Assembly (NCBI RefSeq): GCF_025263685.1
Contig: NZ_CP092109.1
Coordinates: forward strand, 2,171,001 to 2,235,000
Origin: Geoalkalibacter halelectricus
Lineage (GTDB): Bacteria; Desulfobacterota; Desulfuromonadia; Desulfuromonadales; Geoalkalibacteraceae
Reading direction: 5' to 3'
Length of the DNA: 64,000 nucleotides
Below, piece by piece: positions 44,310-54,189 of the stretch. A model generated the notes under the pieces. That model was not told the origin of the DNA. It did not search any database and saw only the letters and a list, made by a program, of their open reading frames with translations. The position numbers and the translations under genes are program-made. The first letter of the stretch is position 1. Every line of letters begins with the position of its first letter.

Positions 44310-45530
44310 ATGCTCAGCTTTGAAGATGCCCGCAATCTCGTTCTCGCCCACACACCGACCCTGGGCACGGAGCGCATCGCCCTTTTTGATGCCGGCGGCC
44401 GCGTTCTTGCCGAAGACATCCATGCGCTCTGGGATCTGCCGCCCTGGGACAACTCGGCCATGGACGGCTATGCGGTGCGCGCGGTGGACTGTGCGCCGGG
44501 ACGCGCTTTGCCGGTCAGCGCCTATCTACCCGCCGGCGCGACGCCCGGCGCAACGCTTGCACCCGGGGCCGCGATCAAAATCATGACCGGTGCCCCCCTG
44601 CCCGCCGGGGCCGACACCATCGTGCCCTTCGAAGAGCTCAGGGAGGGCGAAAACGAGATTTGGCTGCGCAGCGCGCCCAAACCGGGGGCGCACGTTCGTT
44701 GCCGCGGGGAGGACCTCGCGCGCGGCGCCCTGGCGATCGCTGCCGGAACCCTGCTGCGCCCCGCGGAGATCGGCCTGCTGGCGACCTTCGGTAAGGTTTT
44801 GATTCCAGTGTTTCGCCGCGCCCGAGTTGCGATTCTGGCAACGGGCGATGAGTTGGTCGAACCCGGCGAACCACTTGCGCACGGGCGCATAATCAACAGC
44901 AACGCCGCGGCCCTGGCCGCCGCCCTGCGCGAGATCGGCGCCGAGCCCCTGCTGCTGGGAATCGCTCGCGACAATGAAGAAAGCCATCGGCGCCTGATCA
45001 CCGAGGGACTGCGGGCGGATGCGCTCATCACCTCGGCGGGGATTTCAACCGGCGACCGCGACCTGGTGCGCGAAACCTTGCTGGAACTCGGAGCCACGGA
45101 AATATTCTGGAAAATCGATATCAAGCCGGGGCGCCCCACGGCGTTTTTCCGCGCCGGCGCCACACCGGTGTTTTGCCTGCCCGGCAACCCGGTCGCAACC
45201 CTGATCACCTTTGAGGAGCTGGCCAAACCCGCGCTGCTGAAAATGATGGGGCTTCACCGGGTGATTGCGCCCTTCATCAAAGGCACCCTGCTCGAGGAGG
45301 TGCGCAAGAAGCCGGGGCGCGGGCAGTTTTTGCGCGTGGCCCTGGAAATCCGCGCGGGACGTATCCTGGTGCGCACCAGCGGCGACCAGAACACCGGCAT
45401 CCTGCGCACCCTGGTCGGTGCGAGCGGCCTGGTGTACCTGCCTGCCGACGCCGCGCACCTCCCGGTCGGTAGCGAGGTGGACGTCCATGTGCTCGGGCAG
45501 CTGCGCGAGAGTCCGCCAGAGGCGCCCTGA
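44310..45530 (+). CDS. moeA: Molybdopterin molybdenumtransferase
   Basis: 406 residues from the ATG at 44310; the open frame starts at 44232 but the extra 26 residues are unlike MoeA. Signatures: PPWDNSAMDGYAVR near residue 49, the central MoCF-binding domain ILATGDELVEPGEPL near 178 and SAGISTGDRDLVRETL near 248, and CLPGNPVATLITFEE near 294. It inserts molybdate (or tungstate) into molybdopterin for enzymes such as formate dehydrogenase and nitrate reductase; none is in this window. Confidence 0.95.
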   Translation: MLSFEDARNLVLAHTPTLGTERIALFDAGGRVLAEDIHALWDLPPWDNSAMDGYAVRAVDCAPGRALPVSAYLPAGATPGATLAPGAAIKIMTGAPLPAGADTIVPFEELREGENEIWLRSAPKPGAHVRCRGEDLARGALAIAAGTLLRPAEIGLLATFGKVLIPVFRRARVAILATGDELVEPGEPLAHGRIINSNAAALAAALREIGAEPLLLGIARDNEESHRRLITEGLRADALITSAGISTGDRDLVRETLLELGATEIFWKIDIKPGRPTAFFRAGATPVFCLPGNPVATLITFEELAKPALLKMMGLHRVIAPFIKGTLLEEVRKKPGRGQFLRVALEIRAGRILVRTSGDQNTGILRTLVGASGLVYLPADAAHLPVGSEVDVHVLGQLRESPPEAP

Positions 45531-45555
45531 GTGGATGGCGCGCCACCTGCAGGAA

Positions 45556-46152
45556 TCAACCGCGTGAGCGCGCGGCCTCCAGGCGGTTCATGCCAGCGAG
45601 CAAAAAGCCCAGGGTGATGAAGGCTCCCGGCGGCAGGATCATTAGGAGAAAGGGCTGAAAGCCGCCGCCGAGCAGGGTCACACCGAGCAGGGTTCCCGCC
45701 CCGAGAAGCTCACGCACGGCGCCGAGGACAAACAAGGCCAGGGTAAACCCCAATCCCATGCCGAGACCGTCGATGATTGCGGCGCGCAGGGGATTTTTTG
45801 AGGCAAACGCCTCGGCGCGCCCCAGGATCAAGCAGTTGGCGACGATCAGGGGAATGAAAATCCCCAGGGCCTTGTGCAGATCGTACATATAGGCTTCCAT
45901 GCCCAATTGCACCAGGGTGACAAAGGAGGCGATGACGACGATGAAGGCGGGAATGCGAACCTTGCCGGGAATGACGTGGCGCAGCAACGACACCACGATG
46001 TTCGAGCACAGCAGCACAAAGGTCGTCGCTAAGCCCATCCCCAGTCCATTCTCGGCGCTGGTGGTCACCGCCAACACGGGACACAGCCCCAGCAGCAGCT
46101 TAAAGACCGGATTCTCCCGCCAGATTCCGCGTGTAAAGACATTTTTCAACAT
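45556..46152 (-). CDS. rnfE: Rnf complex subunit E
   Basis: 198 residues, six membrane helices. [27 protein letters not shown] and the [37 protein letters not shown] segment are typical RnfE, homologous to RnfA and NqrD. RnfA and RnfE form the central channel with a shared iron-sulfur cluster. It is the last gene of the operon. Confidence 0.95.
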   Translation of the reverse strand: MLKNVFTRGIWRENPVFKLLLGLCPVLAVTTSAENGLGMGLATTFVLLCSNIVVSLLRHVIPGKVRIPAFIVVIASFVTLVQLGMEAYMYDLHKALGIFIPLIVANCLILGRAEAFASKNPLRAAIIDGLGMGLGFTLALFVLGAVRELLGAGTLLGVTLLGGGFQPFLLMILPPGAFITLGFLLAGMNRLEAARSRG

Positions 46153-46766
46153 CAGGCGCCCCCCTCCTGCCGGTCGGCCGGAGCAAGAATCACGTCGCGC
46201 TGGGCGCGAAAAAATTCCACCCCCTGAAGCACCGCTCCCACCACGGCCCGCGCGGAAATGGTCGCGCCGGTCAGCTGATCGAAATCACCGCCATCTTTTT
46301 TCACCGCCCAACGCACGCTGTCGCGGGTCTGGCCGGTGAACTGTCCTCGGAACCAGTCATCCTCAATCTTATCGCCCAGCCCCGGGGTTTCCGCGTGGTG
46401 CAAAATGGCGATGCCGGATACCGCTCCCGCGGGCGTGATCCCGACCATGACCTCGATATTGCCGCTGTAGCCATCGGGCGCGATCATGACAAAAGCGGCG
46501 CCGCTGAATTCGCCTTCGAAACGTCCCCGGTAGACGGTGCGTTCAAGGGGATTGCCGCGTCGGTCGTAGCCGACTTCAAGGGTCAGGCTGTCCTGATCGG
46601 GCTGATTGTCGAACTGGGGCAAAACGGTGCGCAAGGCGCGCAGGGTTTCCTGGCGCCGCTGCTCGGCGATGGGTTCGCGGGTCAACTGCTCGGCCATCGA
46701 CAGCACCAATCCGGCACCGGCGGTGATCAGGGTCAGAACCAGGGCGAGACGGAAAAGTTCTTTCAT
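46152..46766 (-). CDS. rnfG: Rnf complex subunit G
   Basis: 204 residues. One N-terminal membrane helix ([22 protein letters not shown]) and a large periplasmic domain. The covalent FMN attachment motif is present as [12 protein letters not shown], where the second threonine (SGATxS-type site) carries the flavin. It passes electrons from RnfD onward. It lies between rnfD and rnfE with a 1-base overlap to rnfE. Confidence 0.95.
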   Translation of the reverse strand: MKELFRLALVLTLITAGAGLVLSMAEQLTREPIAEQRRQETLRALRTVLPQFDNQPDQDSLTLEVGYDRRGNPLERTVYRGRFEGEFSGAAFVMIAPDGYSGNIEVMVGITPAGAVSGIAILHHAETPGLGDKIEDDWFRGQFTGQTRDSVRWAVKKDGGDFDQLTGATISARAVVGAVLQGVEFFRAQRDVILAPADRQEGGA

Positions 46767-46779
46767 GATGCGATGCCTC

Positions 46780-47775
46780 TTAAGCCTTGGCCTTGGCCGT
46801 CACCGTGCCGAAGACACGCGGCCGGGTATAGCGGTCGATGAGGGGCGTGGCGGCATTCATGAGCAAGATGGCGAAGGACACCCCCTCGGGATAGCCGCCG
46901 AACAGCCGGATCAGCACGGTCAGCAGACCGCAGCCGACCCCGAAGATCACCATGCCGAGGGGGGTCACGGGCGAGGTCACCATGTCGGTGGCCATGAAAA
47001 AGACCCCGAGCATCAGACCGCCGGTCAACAGGTGAAACAGGGGGCTGGGATAGCGGGAGGGGTCGAGGAGCCAGAAAAACCCAGCCAGCACCACCACGCT
47101 GGCGAGAAAACTCACCGGGATGTGCCAGGTAATGACGCGCTTCCAGAACAAGAACCCGGCTCCCAGCAGCAGGGCCAAGGCGGAAACCTCGCCGAGGGAG
47201 CCGCCCATGTTGCCGAGCAGATAGTTGAGGGTGTTTTGCTGCAGCGCGGCGGGCAGTTCGCCGGTGAGCATCACCGCGCTTTGCATCTCGCCCAGGGGAG
47301 TGGCGGTGGTCAGGGTGTGAAAATCCGATCCCCACGGCGAAGGCGCGCTCCAGGTGGTCATCTGCACCGGAAAGGAAATCAGCAGCACCACCCGGGCCAC
47401 CAGAGCCGGGTTGAAAGGATTGTGGCCAAGGCCGCCAAAGATCTGCTTGGCCACCGCGATGGCGACAACCGCGCCGATCAGCACCAACCACCAGGGGCTC
47501 GAAGGCGGCAGGTTGAGGGCGAGTAAAATGCCGGTCAGCGCCGCGCTGCCGTCGCGCCAGGTCAGGGGCCGGCCCATGAGTTTTTGGCAGAGCACCTCGA
47601 TTAAAACGCACGCCAGGGTGCACAAAACCAGCACCCGCAGGGCGGGCAGGCCGAAAAAATACACCGCCACCGCACAAGCCGGCAACAGAGCATAGATAAC
47701 CGCGCGCATGATCTGTTCGGTGCTCTGCTCGGCGCGGATGTGGGGAGGCGAGGAAAGATAGAGCTTCTGGTCCAC
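46780..47775 (-). CDS. rnfD: Rnf complex subunit D
   Basis: 331 residues. I place the start at the GTG at 47775, which gives VDQKLYLSSPPHIRAEQST, the standard RnfD opening, and follows the rnfC stop by a single base. The frame that opens at 48099 is rnfC read out of phase. About ten membrane helices. The covalent FMN motif appears as MLTGELPAALQQ-type and SSGATP-like (SAVMLTGEL and TTATPLGEM), so the flavin threonine is likely in TTATP. It carries electrons across the membrane as the complex couples ferredoxin oxidation to NAD reduction and ion transport. Confidence 0.93.
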   Translation of the reverse strand: MDQKLYLSSPPHIRAEQSTEQIMRAVIYALLPACAVAVYFFGLPALRVLVLCTLACVLIEVLCQKLMGRPLTWRDGSAALTGILLALNLPPSSPWWLVLIGAVVAIAVAKQIFGGLGHNPFNPALVARVVLLISFPVQMTTWSAPSPWGSDFHTLTTATPLGEMQSAVMLTGELPAALQQNTLNYLLGNMGGSLGEVSALALLLGAGFLFWKRVITWHIPVSFLASVVVLAGFFWLLDPSRYPSPLFHLLTGGLMLGVFFMATDMVTSPVTPLGMVIFGVGCGLLTVLIRLFGGYPEGVSFAILLMNAATPLIDRYTRPRVFGTVTAKAKA

Positions 47776-47776
47776 T

Positions 47777-49099
47777 TCAGTGCTTCTTTCTTTGCGCCAG
47801 GATCGACGCCTTGGCATGACGGATGGACTGCACCAAGGGGATGGCCGAGGGGCAGGTGTAGGAGCAGCTGCCGCATTCGATGCAATCCATGGCGTTGTAA
47901 TCCTTGGCCTCGTCCATGCGGCCGAGGCGGGCATAGGCGGCGATGGTGGTGGGACAAAGGCGCGACGGGCAGACCTGCACGCAGCGCCCGCAGCGGATGC
48001 ACGGGCCCTCGGGGCGCAGGACCAGATCTTCCTCGCGCAGCAGCAGCACGCCCGAGGTCGCCGGCACCACGGGGACGTCGAGCCCGAGCTGCGCGGCACC
48101 CATCATCGGTCCTCCGACCAGAACCTTGGCTAGGTTGCCGCGGATCCCGCCACAATAGTCGACAAGATGGGCAAGAGGGGTGCCGATGCGAACCCGCAGG
48201 TTTTTCGCCTCGGCCACCCCGGGTCCGGCCACCGTCACCACTCGCTCGATCAGGGGCATGCCGCTGCTCAGGGCCTCCGCGGTCGCCGCGGCGGTGCCCA
48301 CGTTTTGCACCAGGGCCCCGATGTCCATGGGCAGAGCGCCGCGCGGCACCTCCCGTCCGGTCAGGGCAAAAATCAGCTGCTTTTCCGCCCCCTGGGGATA
48401 TTTGGTGGCAAGCACCACCACTTCCATTCCAGCGGCGGTACAAGCGCGGCGCATGGCCTGTATCGCATCCGGCTTGTTGCTCTCGATCCCCACGCACACC
48501 CGTTTTGCGCCGAGAACGCGGCGAAAGATATCGCTGCCGCGCACGACCTGTTCGGCCTGCTCAACCATCAGGCGATGATCGGCGGTCAGATAGGGTTCAC
48601 ATTCGGCGCCGTTGATGATCAGTACGTCGATGGGTTTTTGCGGCGGCGGAGAAAGCTTGATATGGGCGGGAAAGGTGGCGCCGCCCAGACCGACGATGCC
48701 GGCCTCGCGAATCCGCTCGAGCAACTCCGTAGCGGACCAGTCATGCACCTGGTCCTCGCCGACCCGGTCGCAGGGGGTATCCGCACCGTCGGGGCGAAGC
48801 ACCACCGCCTCGAGAACTTTTCCGGAGGGATGGGGCCGCGGCTCCACCGCGATCACCTCGCCCGAGGTGGAGGCGTGCACCGGCACCGAAACCAGGCCGC
48901 GCGCCCGCCCGATCATCTGCCCTTTAAGCACCTGCTCGCCTGGCGCCACGCACACCTCGGCCGGAACGCCGACATGCAAAGAGAGGGGAATGACCAGCTC
49001 CGCGGGCAGGGGGCAGTCCTCGATGGGCTTGTGCGCCGATCCCGCCTTGTTCTCCGGCGGATGCAAGCCGCCGCGAAAGGTTTTATACTTCTTGGTCAT
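47777..49099 (-). CDS. rnfC: Rnf complex subunit C
   Basis: 440 residues from the ATG at 49099, giving MTKKYKTFRGGLHPPENK; the extra upstream 35 residues overlap rnfB and look like leader. A glycine-rich NADH/FMN site GIVGLGGATFPAHIKLSPP near residue 130, INGAECEPYLTADHRLM near 151, and two [4Fe-4S] motifs CIRCGRCVQVCPSRLCP and CIECGSCSYTCPSAIP near the C-terminus. It is the NADH-interacting subunit of Rnf. Confidence 0.95.
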   Translation of the reverse strand: MTKKYKTFRGGLHPPENKAGSAHKPIEDCPLPAELVIPLSLHVGVPAEVCVAPGEQVLKGQMIGRARGLVSVPVHASTSGEVIAVEPRPHPSGKVLEAVVLRPDGADTPCDRVGEDQVHDWSATELLERIREAGIVGLGGATFPAHIKLSPPPQKPIDVLIINGAECEPYLTADHRLMVEQAEQVVRGSDIFRRVLGAKRVCVGIESNKPDAIQAMRRACTAAGMEVVVLATKYPQGAEKQLIFALTGREVPRGALPMDIGALVQNVGTAAATAEALSSGMPLIERVVTVAGPGVAEAKNLRVRIGTPLAHLVDYCGGIRGNLAKVLVGGPMMGAAQLGLDVPVVPATSGVLLLREEDLVLRPEGPCIRCGRCVQVCPSRLCPTTIAAYARLGRMDEAKDYNAMDCIECGSCSYTCPSAIPLVQSIRHAKASILAQRKKH

Positions 49100-49124
49100 C
49101 TCAAGCGGTTCCTGAACAACGGCC

Positions 49125-49973
49125 TTAGGCCGCAACGTCCGATGGAGCAGCGCAAGCGCCGCCGCCGAAAGTACAGCCCTCGGGATAGCCGCGGGCAAAA
49201 TCACGGATGCACTTGGTCGGGCATTTATCCACCGCCGCCGCGGCCGCGGCGCCCTGTGCGTAGTCGACCCGCGCCAGAAAATCCTCTATAACGTAGGCCT
49301 GTGGAGCGGCCTTGTGGCAGATGTGGCAGGCGATGCAGCCGATCGAGCAGTACTTGCGCACCACGGCGCCCTTGTCGTGGCTGTTGCACAGCACATGCAC
49401 CTCGGCGGCCGCGGGGGTCATGCGAATCACCTCGCGCGGACAGACCGCGACGCACTTGGTGCAGCCGGTGCACAGCTCGCGGCTGATGACCGCCAATCCC
49501 GCCGGGGTTATCTCGATGGCGCCGAAAGGACAAACGCGCCGGCAGCTTCCAAGGCCCAGGCAGCCGCCAGGACATTGCTTGGGTCCTTCGGCAAGCTTCT
49601 GCGCCGCGTTGCAGTCCTCGATGCCCAGATAGCGGTACTTGTCCGCGGCCCGATTGCGATCGCCTTGACACAGCACCACCGCGATGCGCGGCTCGGGGCT
49701 GGTCGCCGCCACGCCCAGAATCCGCGCGATCTCGGCCACGGTTTCCTTGCCTCCCGGAGTGCAATCAGCGGGGTCCGCGCGGCCCTCTGCCAGGGCGCGA
49801 GCAAAGCCCGAACACCCGGGGTAGCCGCAAGCGCCACAGTTGGCTCCCGGCAGCGCATCGAGCAATGCGAGTTCGCGAGGATCCACTTCCACGGCGAACT
49901 TTTTCGCGGCCAGCCCCAGAATGATCGCCGCGATCAGACCGATACCGCCCAAACTCAAGATTGCTGCAAGCAT
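49125..49973 (-). CDS. rnfB: Rnf complex subunit B
   Basis: 282 residues. An N-terminal membrane helix, then the four-cysteine site GANCGACGYPGCSGFA near residue 44, and several [4Fe-4S] motifs (CPGGCLGLGSCRRVCP, CTGCTKCVAVCP, CIACHICHKAAP, CPTKC). It accepts electrons from reduced ferredoxin. It is somewhat longer than the E. coli RsxB (192 residues), as is usual in anaerobes that use Rnf for energy conservation. Confidence 0.95.
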   Translation of the reverse strand: MLAAILSLGGIGLIAAIILGLAAKKFAVEVDPRELALLDALPGANCGACGYPGCSGFARALAEGRADPADCTPGGKETVAEIARILGVAATSPEPRIAVVLCQGDRNRAADKYRYLGIEDCNAAQKLAEGPKQCPGGCLGLGSCRRVCPFGAIEITPAGLAVISRELCTGCTKCVAVCPREVIRMTPAAAEVHVLCNSHDKGAVVRKYCSIGCIACHICHKAAPQAYVIEDFLARVDYAQGAAAAAAVDKCPTKCIRDFARGYPEGCTFGGGACAAPSDVAA

Positions 49974-50012
49974 AAAACTTCGCTTCCCGCGCAGCGGCCC
50001 GGCGGGGCTCCC

Positions 50013-50594
50013 TCACCCCTTTACCAGACCGGCAAATCCCATGAAAGCCAGTGACAGAAGACCGGCGGTGACAAATCCGATGGCCGCCCCACGAAAGGCC
50101 GCGGGCACCGGAGCCAATTCGATACGCTCGCGCAGGCCGGCGAAGAGAACCAGCGCCAGGGTGAAGCCGACGGCCGCGCCCAAAGCGAACACCACGGCTT
50201 CAAGAAATGTGTAGTCATTCTGGATGCTGAGGACCGCCAGCCCGATCACGGCACAATTGGTGGTAATCAAGGGCAGGAAAATACCCAGCGCCTGATACAG
50301 CGTCGGGCTGGTTTTCTGCATCACCGTTTCCACCAACTGCACCAGGGAGGCAATGACCAGGATAAAGGCAATGGTCTGGAGGTATTCGATGTTGAGGGGA
50401 GTGAGGATGAAATATTGAATCAACCAGGTGGCCACCGCGGCCACCGTCATAACGAAGGTCACGGCCATGCCCATGCCCAAGGCCGTTTCCACCTTTTTCG
50501 ACACGCCCATGAAAGGGCAGATGCCAAGAAAGCGCGCCAACACGAAATTGTTGACGAAAACGGCACTGATGAGGATGAGGAAAAGCTCGGTCAC
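50013..50594 (-). CDS. rnfA: Rnf complex subunit A
   Basis: About 193 residues from the GTG at 50594, with GGAG seven bases upstream, the same length as E. coli RsxA; the ATG at 50633 would add 13 residues without a good ribosome site. Six membrane helices. [31 protein letters not shown] and [15 protein letters not shown] carry the cysteines of the membrane cluster shared with RnfE. First gene of rnfABCDGE. Confidence 0.92.
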   Translation of the reverse strand: MTELFLILISAVFVNNFVLARFLGICPFMGVSKKVETALGMGMAVTFVMTVAAVATWLIQYFILTPLNIEYLQTIAFILVIASLVQLVETVMQKTSPTLYQALGIFLPLITTNCAVIGLAVLSIQNDYTFLEAVVFALGAAVGFTLALVLFAGLRERIELAPVPAAFRGAAIGFVTAGLLSLAFMGFAGLVKG

Positions 50595-50967
50595 GGACAG
50601 CTCCGCCGATAAAATATCCCAAAAAGCGCGCACAGATCAGAGGGCTCAATGTAATGGAGCCTCGATTCTCTGTCAAACACTTATCCAGGCTAAGGGCGAC
50701 CCCCGCCGCGAGAATCCCGCATCAATGAGCCGCCTCCGGGTGGCATTTTCGCTCCCTCTCCCGCCATGGCCAGGGCCCTACCCATGAGCCCCTCCGAGCC
50801 GGCCCAGGGTGGGAAGAACCGGGTGACGGTGAGGCTTGACATCCCCGGGCGCCCATGCTAAGCAAGCCCACATCCTTGCGCGACCCCAGCCGCCGACCCC
50901 GACTCGGCGGGTCCGACCCCTTCGTCAATGGAGCAGCGCCTCCGCAGCAGCAAAGGATCATCTCACC
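50595..50967. other. Divergent intergenic region between rnfA and hemL
   Basis: About 370 bases. A TTGACA at 50847-50852 followed after 17 bases by TAAGCA could start hemL, although the -10 match is poor. The rnf promoter must lie here too but is not evident. The open frame that runs from 50836 into hemL has no family similarity before 50968. Confidence 0.45.
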
Positions 50968-52251
50968 ATGGAACACAAGCAATCGGCACAGCTCTTCGCC
51001 CAGGCCAAACAGTTTATTCCCGGCGGCGTCAACAGTCCGGTGCGCGCCTTTAAATCCGTTGGCTGCGATCCCGTCTTCATTCGCCGCGCCCAGGGCGCTC
51101 ACGTCTTTGACGTCGACGGCAACGCCTATATCGACTATGTCGGCTCCTGGGGACCGATGATCCTCGGCCACGCCCACCCCAAGGTCATTGAGGCCATCAC
51201 CAAGACCGCCGCCTCGGGTTGCAGCTTCGGCGCCCCCACGCCCCTGGAAACCGAACTTGCGGAAATGGTCTGCGAAGCCTACCCCAACATGGAGAAGGTG
51301 CGCATGGTGTCCTCGGGGACCGAAGCGACCATGAGCGCCATTCGCCTGGCGCGGGGTTTCACCGGGCGCGACAAGATTCTCAAATTCGACGGCTGCTACC
51401 ACGGCCATGCCGACAGCCTGCTGGTCAAGGCCGGCAGCGGTGCCGCCACCTTCGGCGTGCCGACCTCGCCTGGCGTGCCGACCGATTTCGCCAAACACAC
51501 TCTCACCGCCACCTACAACGACCTTGCCGAGGTGCAGGCGCTGGTCGCGGCCAACCCCGGCGCCATCGCCTGCATCATTCTCGAACCGGTGGCCGGCAAC
51601 ATGGGCTGCGTCCTGCCCCAGCCCGGGTTTCTTGAGGGATTGCGCGCGCTGTGCTCGGCCGAGGGCATTGTGCTGATCATCGACGAGGTCATGACCGGCT
51701 TTCGCCTCGCCTACGGCGGCGCCCAGGAGCGCTTTCAGATCCAAGGCGACCTGGTCTGCCTGGGCAAGATCATCGGCGGTGGCATGCCCGTCGGCGCCTT
51801 CGGCGGCAAGGCGGAAATCATGGATTTACTCTCCCCGCAGGGCGGCGTATATCAGGCCGGCACCCTTTCGGGCAACCCCCTGGCCATGAGCGCCGGTATC
51901 GCCACCCTGAAGCTGCTCAAGGAGGAGGGCTTCTACGCACGGATCGAGGAAAAAAGCGCCTACCTGGAGCAGGGGCTGCGCCAGGCCGCCAACCACAGCA
52001 AACTGCCCACTTGCTTTCAGCGTCTGGGCGGGATGTTCTGCACCTATTTCCAGCAAGGGCCGGTGGAGAATTTCGCTCAGGCGGCGGCCAGCGATACCGA
52101 GGCCTTCGGGCGCTTCTTCCGCAACCTTCTCGACCAGGGTGTCTACATCGCGCCCTCGCAGTTCGAAGCCGGCTTTATGAGCCTGGCGCACTCCCGGGAG
52201 GATCTCGACCGCACCATCGAGGCGGCGCAGCGCGCCTTTGCCGCCCTCTGA
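50968..52251 (+). CDS. hemL: Glutamate-1-semialdehyde 2,1-aminomutase
   Basis: 427 residues from the ATG at 50968, after AAAGGATC; the frame is open upstream to 50836 but the family alignment starts at [23 protein letters not shown] lysine in [19 protein letters not shown] near residue 267, [20 protein letters not shown] near 120 and [13 protein letters not shown] near 299. It makes 5-aminolevulinate for haem, which suits a genome so rich in multihaem cytochromes. Confidence 0.97.
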   Translation: MEHKQSAQLFAQAKQFIPGGVNSPVRAFKSVGCDPVFIRRAQGAHVFDVDGNAYIDYVGSWGPMILGHAHPKVIEAITKTAASGCSFGAPTPLETELAEMVCEAYPNMEKVRMVSSGTEATMSAIRLARGFTGRDKILKFDGCYHGHADSLLVKAGSGAATFGVPTSPGVPTDFAKHTLTATYNDLAEVQALVAANPGAIACIILEPVAGNMGCVLPQPGFLEGLRALCSAEGIVLIIDEVMTGFRLAYGGAQERFQIQGDLVCLGKIIGGGMPVGAFGGKAEIMDLLSPQGGVYQAGTLSGNPLAMSAGIATLKLLKEEGFYARIEEKSAYLEQGLRQAANHSKLPTCFQRLGGMFCTYFQQGPVENFAQAAASDTEAFGRFFRNLLDQGVYIAPSQFEAGFMSLAHSREDLDRTIEAAQRAFAAL

Positions 52252-52279
52252 GGCAGGGCACCGCTTCCGGAAAAAGCCG

Positions 52280-52308
52280 TTGACATCCCCCACCCCCTAT
52301 GATAATTA
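52280..52308 (+). promoter_or_regulatory. Promoter of the atpZ-atpI-atpB genes
   Basis: -35 TTGACA (52280-52285), then GATAAT at 52301-52306 (15-base spacer) or TAATTA at 52303-52308 (17-base spacer). It lies 28 bases after hemL ends and about 25 bases before the first possible atpZ start, so the leader would be short or absent. Confidence 0.6.
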
Positions 52309-52333
52309 GGACAGGTTTTGCCGCTGTCCCTGT

Positions 52334-52600
52334 ATGCTGTATACAAAAACCATGGCCCAAAAAGACCGCCAACTCATTAAATCGCTGGGCTTTTTATCCG
52401 GCATCGGCATCTCCATGGTGGTCGCGACCCTCATCGGTCTGGCCATGGGCTACTACCTGGACAAATGGCTGGGCACCTCACCCTGGCTGACGCTTCTGTT
52501 TCTGCTGTTCGGCGTGATTGCCGGGTTTCGCAACATCTACATCCTCACCGACCGTGAACTCAAGCGACAGCAGAAAAACGAGGATGACAGCCGGCAGTGA
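52334..52600 (+). CDS. atpZ: AtpZ/AtpI-family small membrane protein
   Basis: 88 residues (or 82 from the second ATG at 52352). Two membrane helices: FLSGIGISMVVATLIGLAMGYYLDKWLG and WLTLLFLLFGVIAGFRNIYIL, the AtpZ pattern with glycines in the first helix. AtpZ proteins assist ATP synthase c-ring or Mg2+ supply. Neither start has a clear ribosome site. It overlaps the next gene by four bases (GTGA), so the two are coupled. Confidence 0.85.
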   Translation: MLYTKTMAQKDRQLIKSLGFLSGIGISMVVATLIGLAMGYYLDKWLGTSPWLTLLFLLFGVIAGFRNIYILTDRELKRQQKNEDDSRQ

Positions 52601-52971
52601 GCGATGCGGATCGAGAATTTTTGGCACGCGTCGCCTGGCGCAACTGGATCATTCTGTTGCTGCTCGTCGGCCTGAGTCTTTTTTGGCGCTCCACGCCCCT
52701 GACCACCGGGGTGCTGGCCGGTGGCCTGCTGGCCCTGGCCGGGTTCTGGTGGCTGCACCGCGGCCTCCAGCAGATATTGGCGCAGCCGTCGCCCCAAGCG
52801 GCGCGGGCCTTTCAGGTGCGCTACTTTTTGCGCCTCGGGGCCCTGGGTATTATCCTGTATTTCCTCATCGCCCGCCTGGGTGTCCATCCCGTCGGATTGG
52901 CATTGGGGCTTTCGGTGGTGGTCATCAACATCTTCTGTACCGCGATTGCTCGAATTATCCGGCACAGGTGA
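52597..52971 (+). CDS. atpI: ATP synthase subunit I (AtpI)
   Basis: 124 residues, GTG start overlapping the atpZ stop. Four membrane helices: IILLLLVGLSLFW, GVLAGGLLALAGFWWL, ALGIILYFLIARL and GLALGLSVVVINIFC. The layout and position before atpB fit AtpI, a chaperone for c-ring assembly. Sequence conservation in AtpI is low, so context carries much of the call. Confidence 0.83.
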   Translation: MSDADREFLARVAWRNWIILLLLVGLSLFWRSTPLTTGVLAGGLLALAGFWWLHRGLQQILAQPSPQAARAFQVRYFLRLGALGIILYFLIARLGVHPVGLALGLSVVVINIFCTAIARIIRHR

Positions 52972-52999
52972 CAAGACTTCGCGAGGAGAGCTTCATCTC

Positions 53000-53674
53000 A
53001 TGATTCACCCGTTTCTATTTCTGGAGTGGCTGGCCGACCTGGTCAACCTGCATGTCGGTGAACACGTCCTGTATGCCTGGCTGGCCATGGCCCTGCTTGT
53101 GGCACTGGCCTTCGCCGCCGGACGCAATCTCAAGACCATTCCCCAGGGGCTACAGAACCTGATGGAGGTGATCATCGGCGCCATTCTCGACCTCATGGAG
53201 CAGATCATGGGGCCCAAGGGGCGCACCTACCTGCCCCTGATCGCTACCCTGGCGCTGTTCATTCTCACCTGCAATCTGCTCGGGCTGGTGCCGAGCTGCT
53301 TCCCCGCCACCGCCAACGTCAACACCAACCTGGCCATGGCCGCCACGGTGGTTGTGCTCTCGCACATCGTCGGCTTCAAGGAGCACGGGCTGCACTACCT
53401 CAAGCATTTCGTCGGACCGGTGTGGTGGCTGGCCCCCATCATGATCCCTATCGAGGTCATCGGCCACATCGCGCGTCTGGTCTCCCTCACCCTGCGTCTT
53501 TTCGGCAACATGTTCGGCAAGGAAGTCGTGCTCATGATTTTCTTGACCCTGGTACCGTTTCTGCTGCCGGTGCCGATGATGATGCTCGGGTTGCTTATCG
53601 CCTTCATCCAGACCTTCGTCTTCACCCTGCTGGCCATGATCTACCTGGCCGGCGCCCTGGAAGAAGCGCACTAA
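53000..53674 (+). CDS. atpB: ATP synthase subunit a
   Basis: 224 residues from the ATG at 53000 (GAGGAG upstream); the longer open frame overlaps atpI. Five or six membrane helices. The essential arginine lies in ARLVSLTLRLFGNMFGKEVVLM near residue 165, and LLIAFIQTFVFTLLAMIYLAGALEEAH ends the protein. It forms the proton half-channels next to the c-ring. Confidence 0.96.
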   Translation: MIHPFLFLEWLADLVNLHVGEHVLYAWLAMALLVALAFAAGRNLKTIPQGLQNLMEVIIGAILDLMEQIMGPKGRTYLPLIATLALFILTCNLLGLVPSCFPATANVNTNLAMAATVVVLSHIVGFKEHGLHYLKHFVGPVWWLAPIMIPIEVIGHIARLVSLTLRLFGNMFGKEVVLMIFLTLVPFLLPVPMMMLGLLIAFIQTFVFTLLAMIYLAGALEEAH

Positions 53675-53763
53675 AAAAGTTTATTGTCACGGCAAGGTGA
53701 TTTTCGTTATGTCCCCAGTCCTATGTCATATAGGAAAAACAAACCGCAAAAAGGAGAAAAAAC

Positions 53764-54033
53764 ATGGATTTCTTTACTTGGTGCATGATCGCTGCAGGTT
53801 TCTCGATGGCTCTCGGTTCGCTGGGTACCGGTCTCGGTATGGGTAACGCCATCCGCAGCGCGGTCGAAGGCGTGGCCCGCAACCCCGGCGCCAGCGGCAA
53901 GGTTCTGACCACACTGATGATCGGTTTGGCCATGATCGAGTCCCTCGCCATCTACGTCTTCGTTGTGGCCATGATCATCCTGTTCGCCAACCCCTTCACC
54001 GAGCAGGTCATCGCCCTCGCCGGCAGCCTGTAA
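53764..54033 (+). CDS. atpE: ATP synthase subunit c
   Basis: 89 residues, a two-helix hairpin. The ion-binding glutamate is in [15 protein letters not shown] (helix 2). The polar loop is ARNPGA. In sodium-type c subunits a glutamine sits in helix 1 (GVGQG-type) and a Ser-Thr follows the glutamate. Here helix 1 has GLGMGNA and the glutamate is followed by Ser-Leu, so a proton-driven ring is more likely. No F1 or b-subunit genes follow; they must be elsewhere, as in Geobacter. Confidence 0.95.
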   Translation: MDFFTWCMIAAGFSMALGSLGTGLGMGNAIRSAVEGVARNPGASGKVLTTLMIGLAMIESLAIYVFVVAMIILFANPFTEQVIALAGSL

Positions 54034-54042
54034 GAAGAATCG

Positions 54043-54078
54043 CAGGGTGTGTTCCCCAGGAACACACCCTGTTTTTTT
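54043..54078 (+). terminator. Terminator after atpE
   Basis: 13-bp stem CAGGGTGTGTTCC/GGAACACACCCTG with a 3-base loop and seven Ts. It separates the F0 genes from the downstream cytochrome gene. Confidence 0.93.
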
Positions 54079-54189
54079 GAACACAAACCCTACCATTTCA
54101 CCTTGTCTTTTATTTTTGTACACTGCCACCGCGTACAATTTTGCATCGCCACTTGGTTTTTTGGGAGTAACCACGCTAGGAGGAGTTCA

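Noticed and set aside
50836-50967. 44-residue N-terminal extension of hemL
   Set aside because: The frame is open, but it resembles translated leader (Pro, Arg and Ser-rich). The family start and a ribosome site are at 50968.
53764-54033. Sodium-specific ATP synthase c subunit
   Set aside because: The Glu-Ser pair hinted at it, but the helix-1 glutamine is replaced by methionine and the following threonine by leucine.
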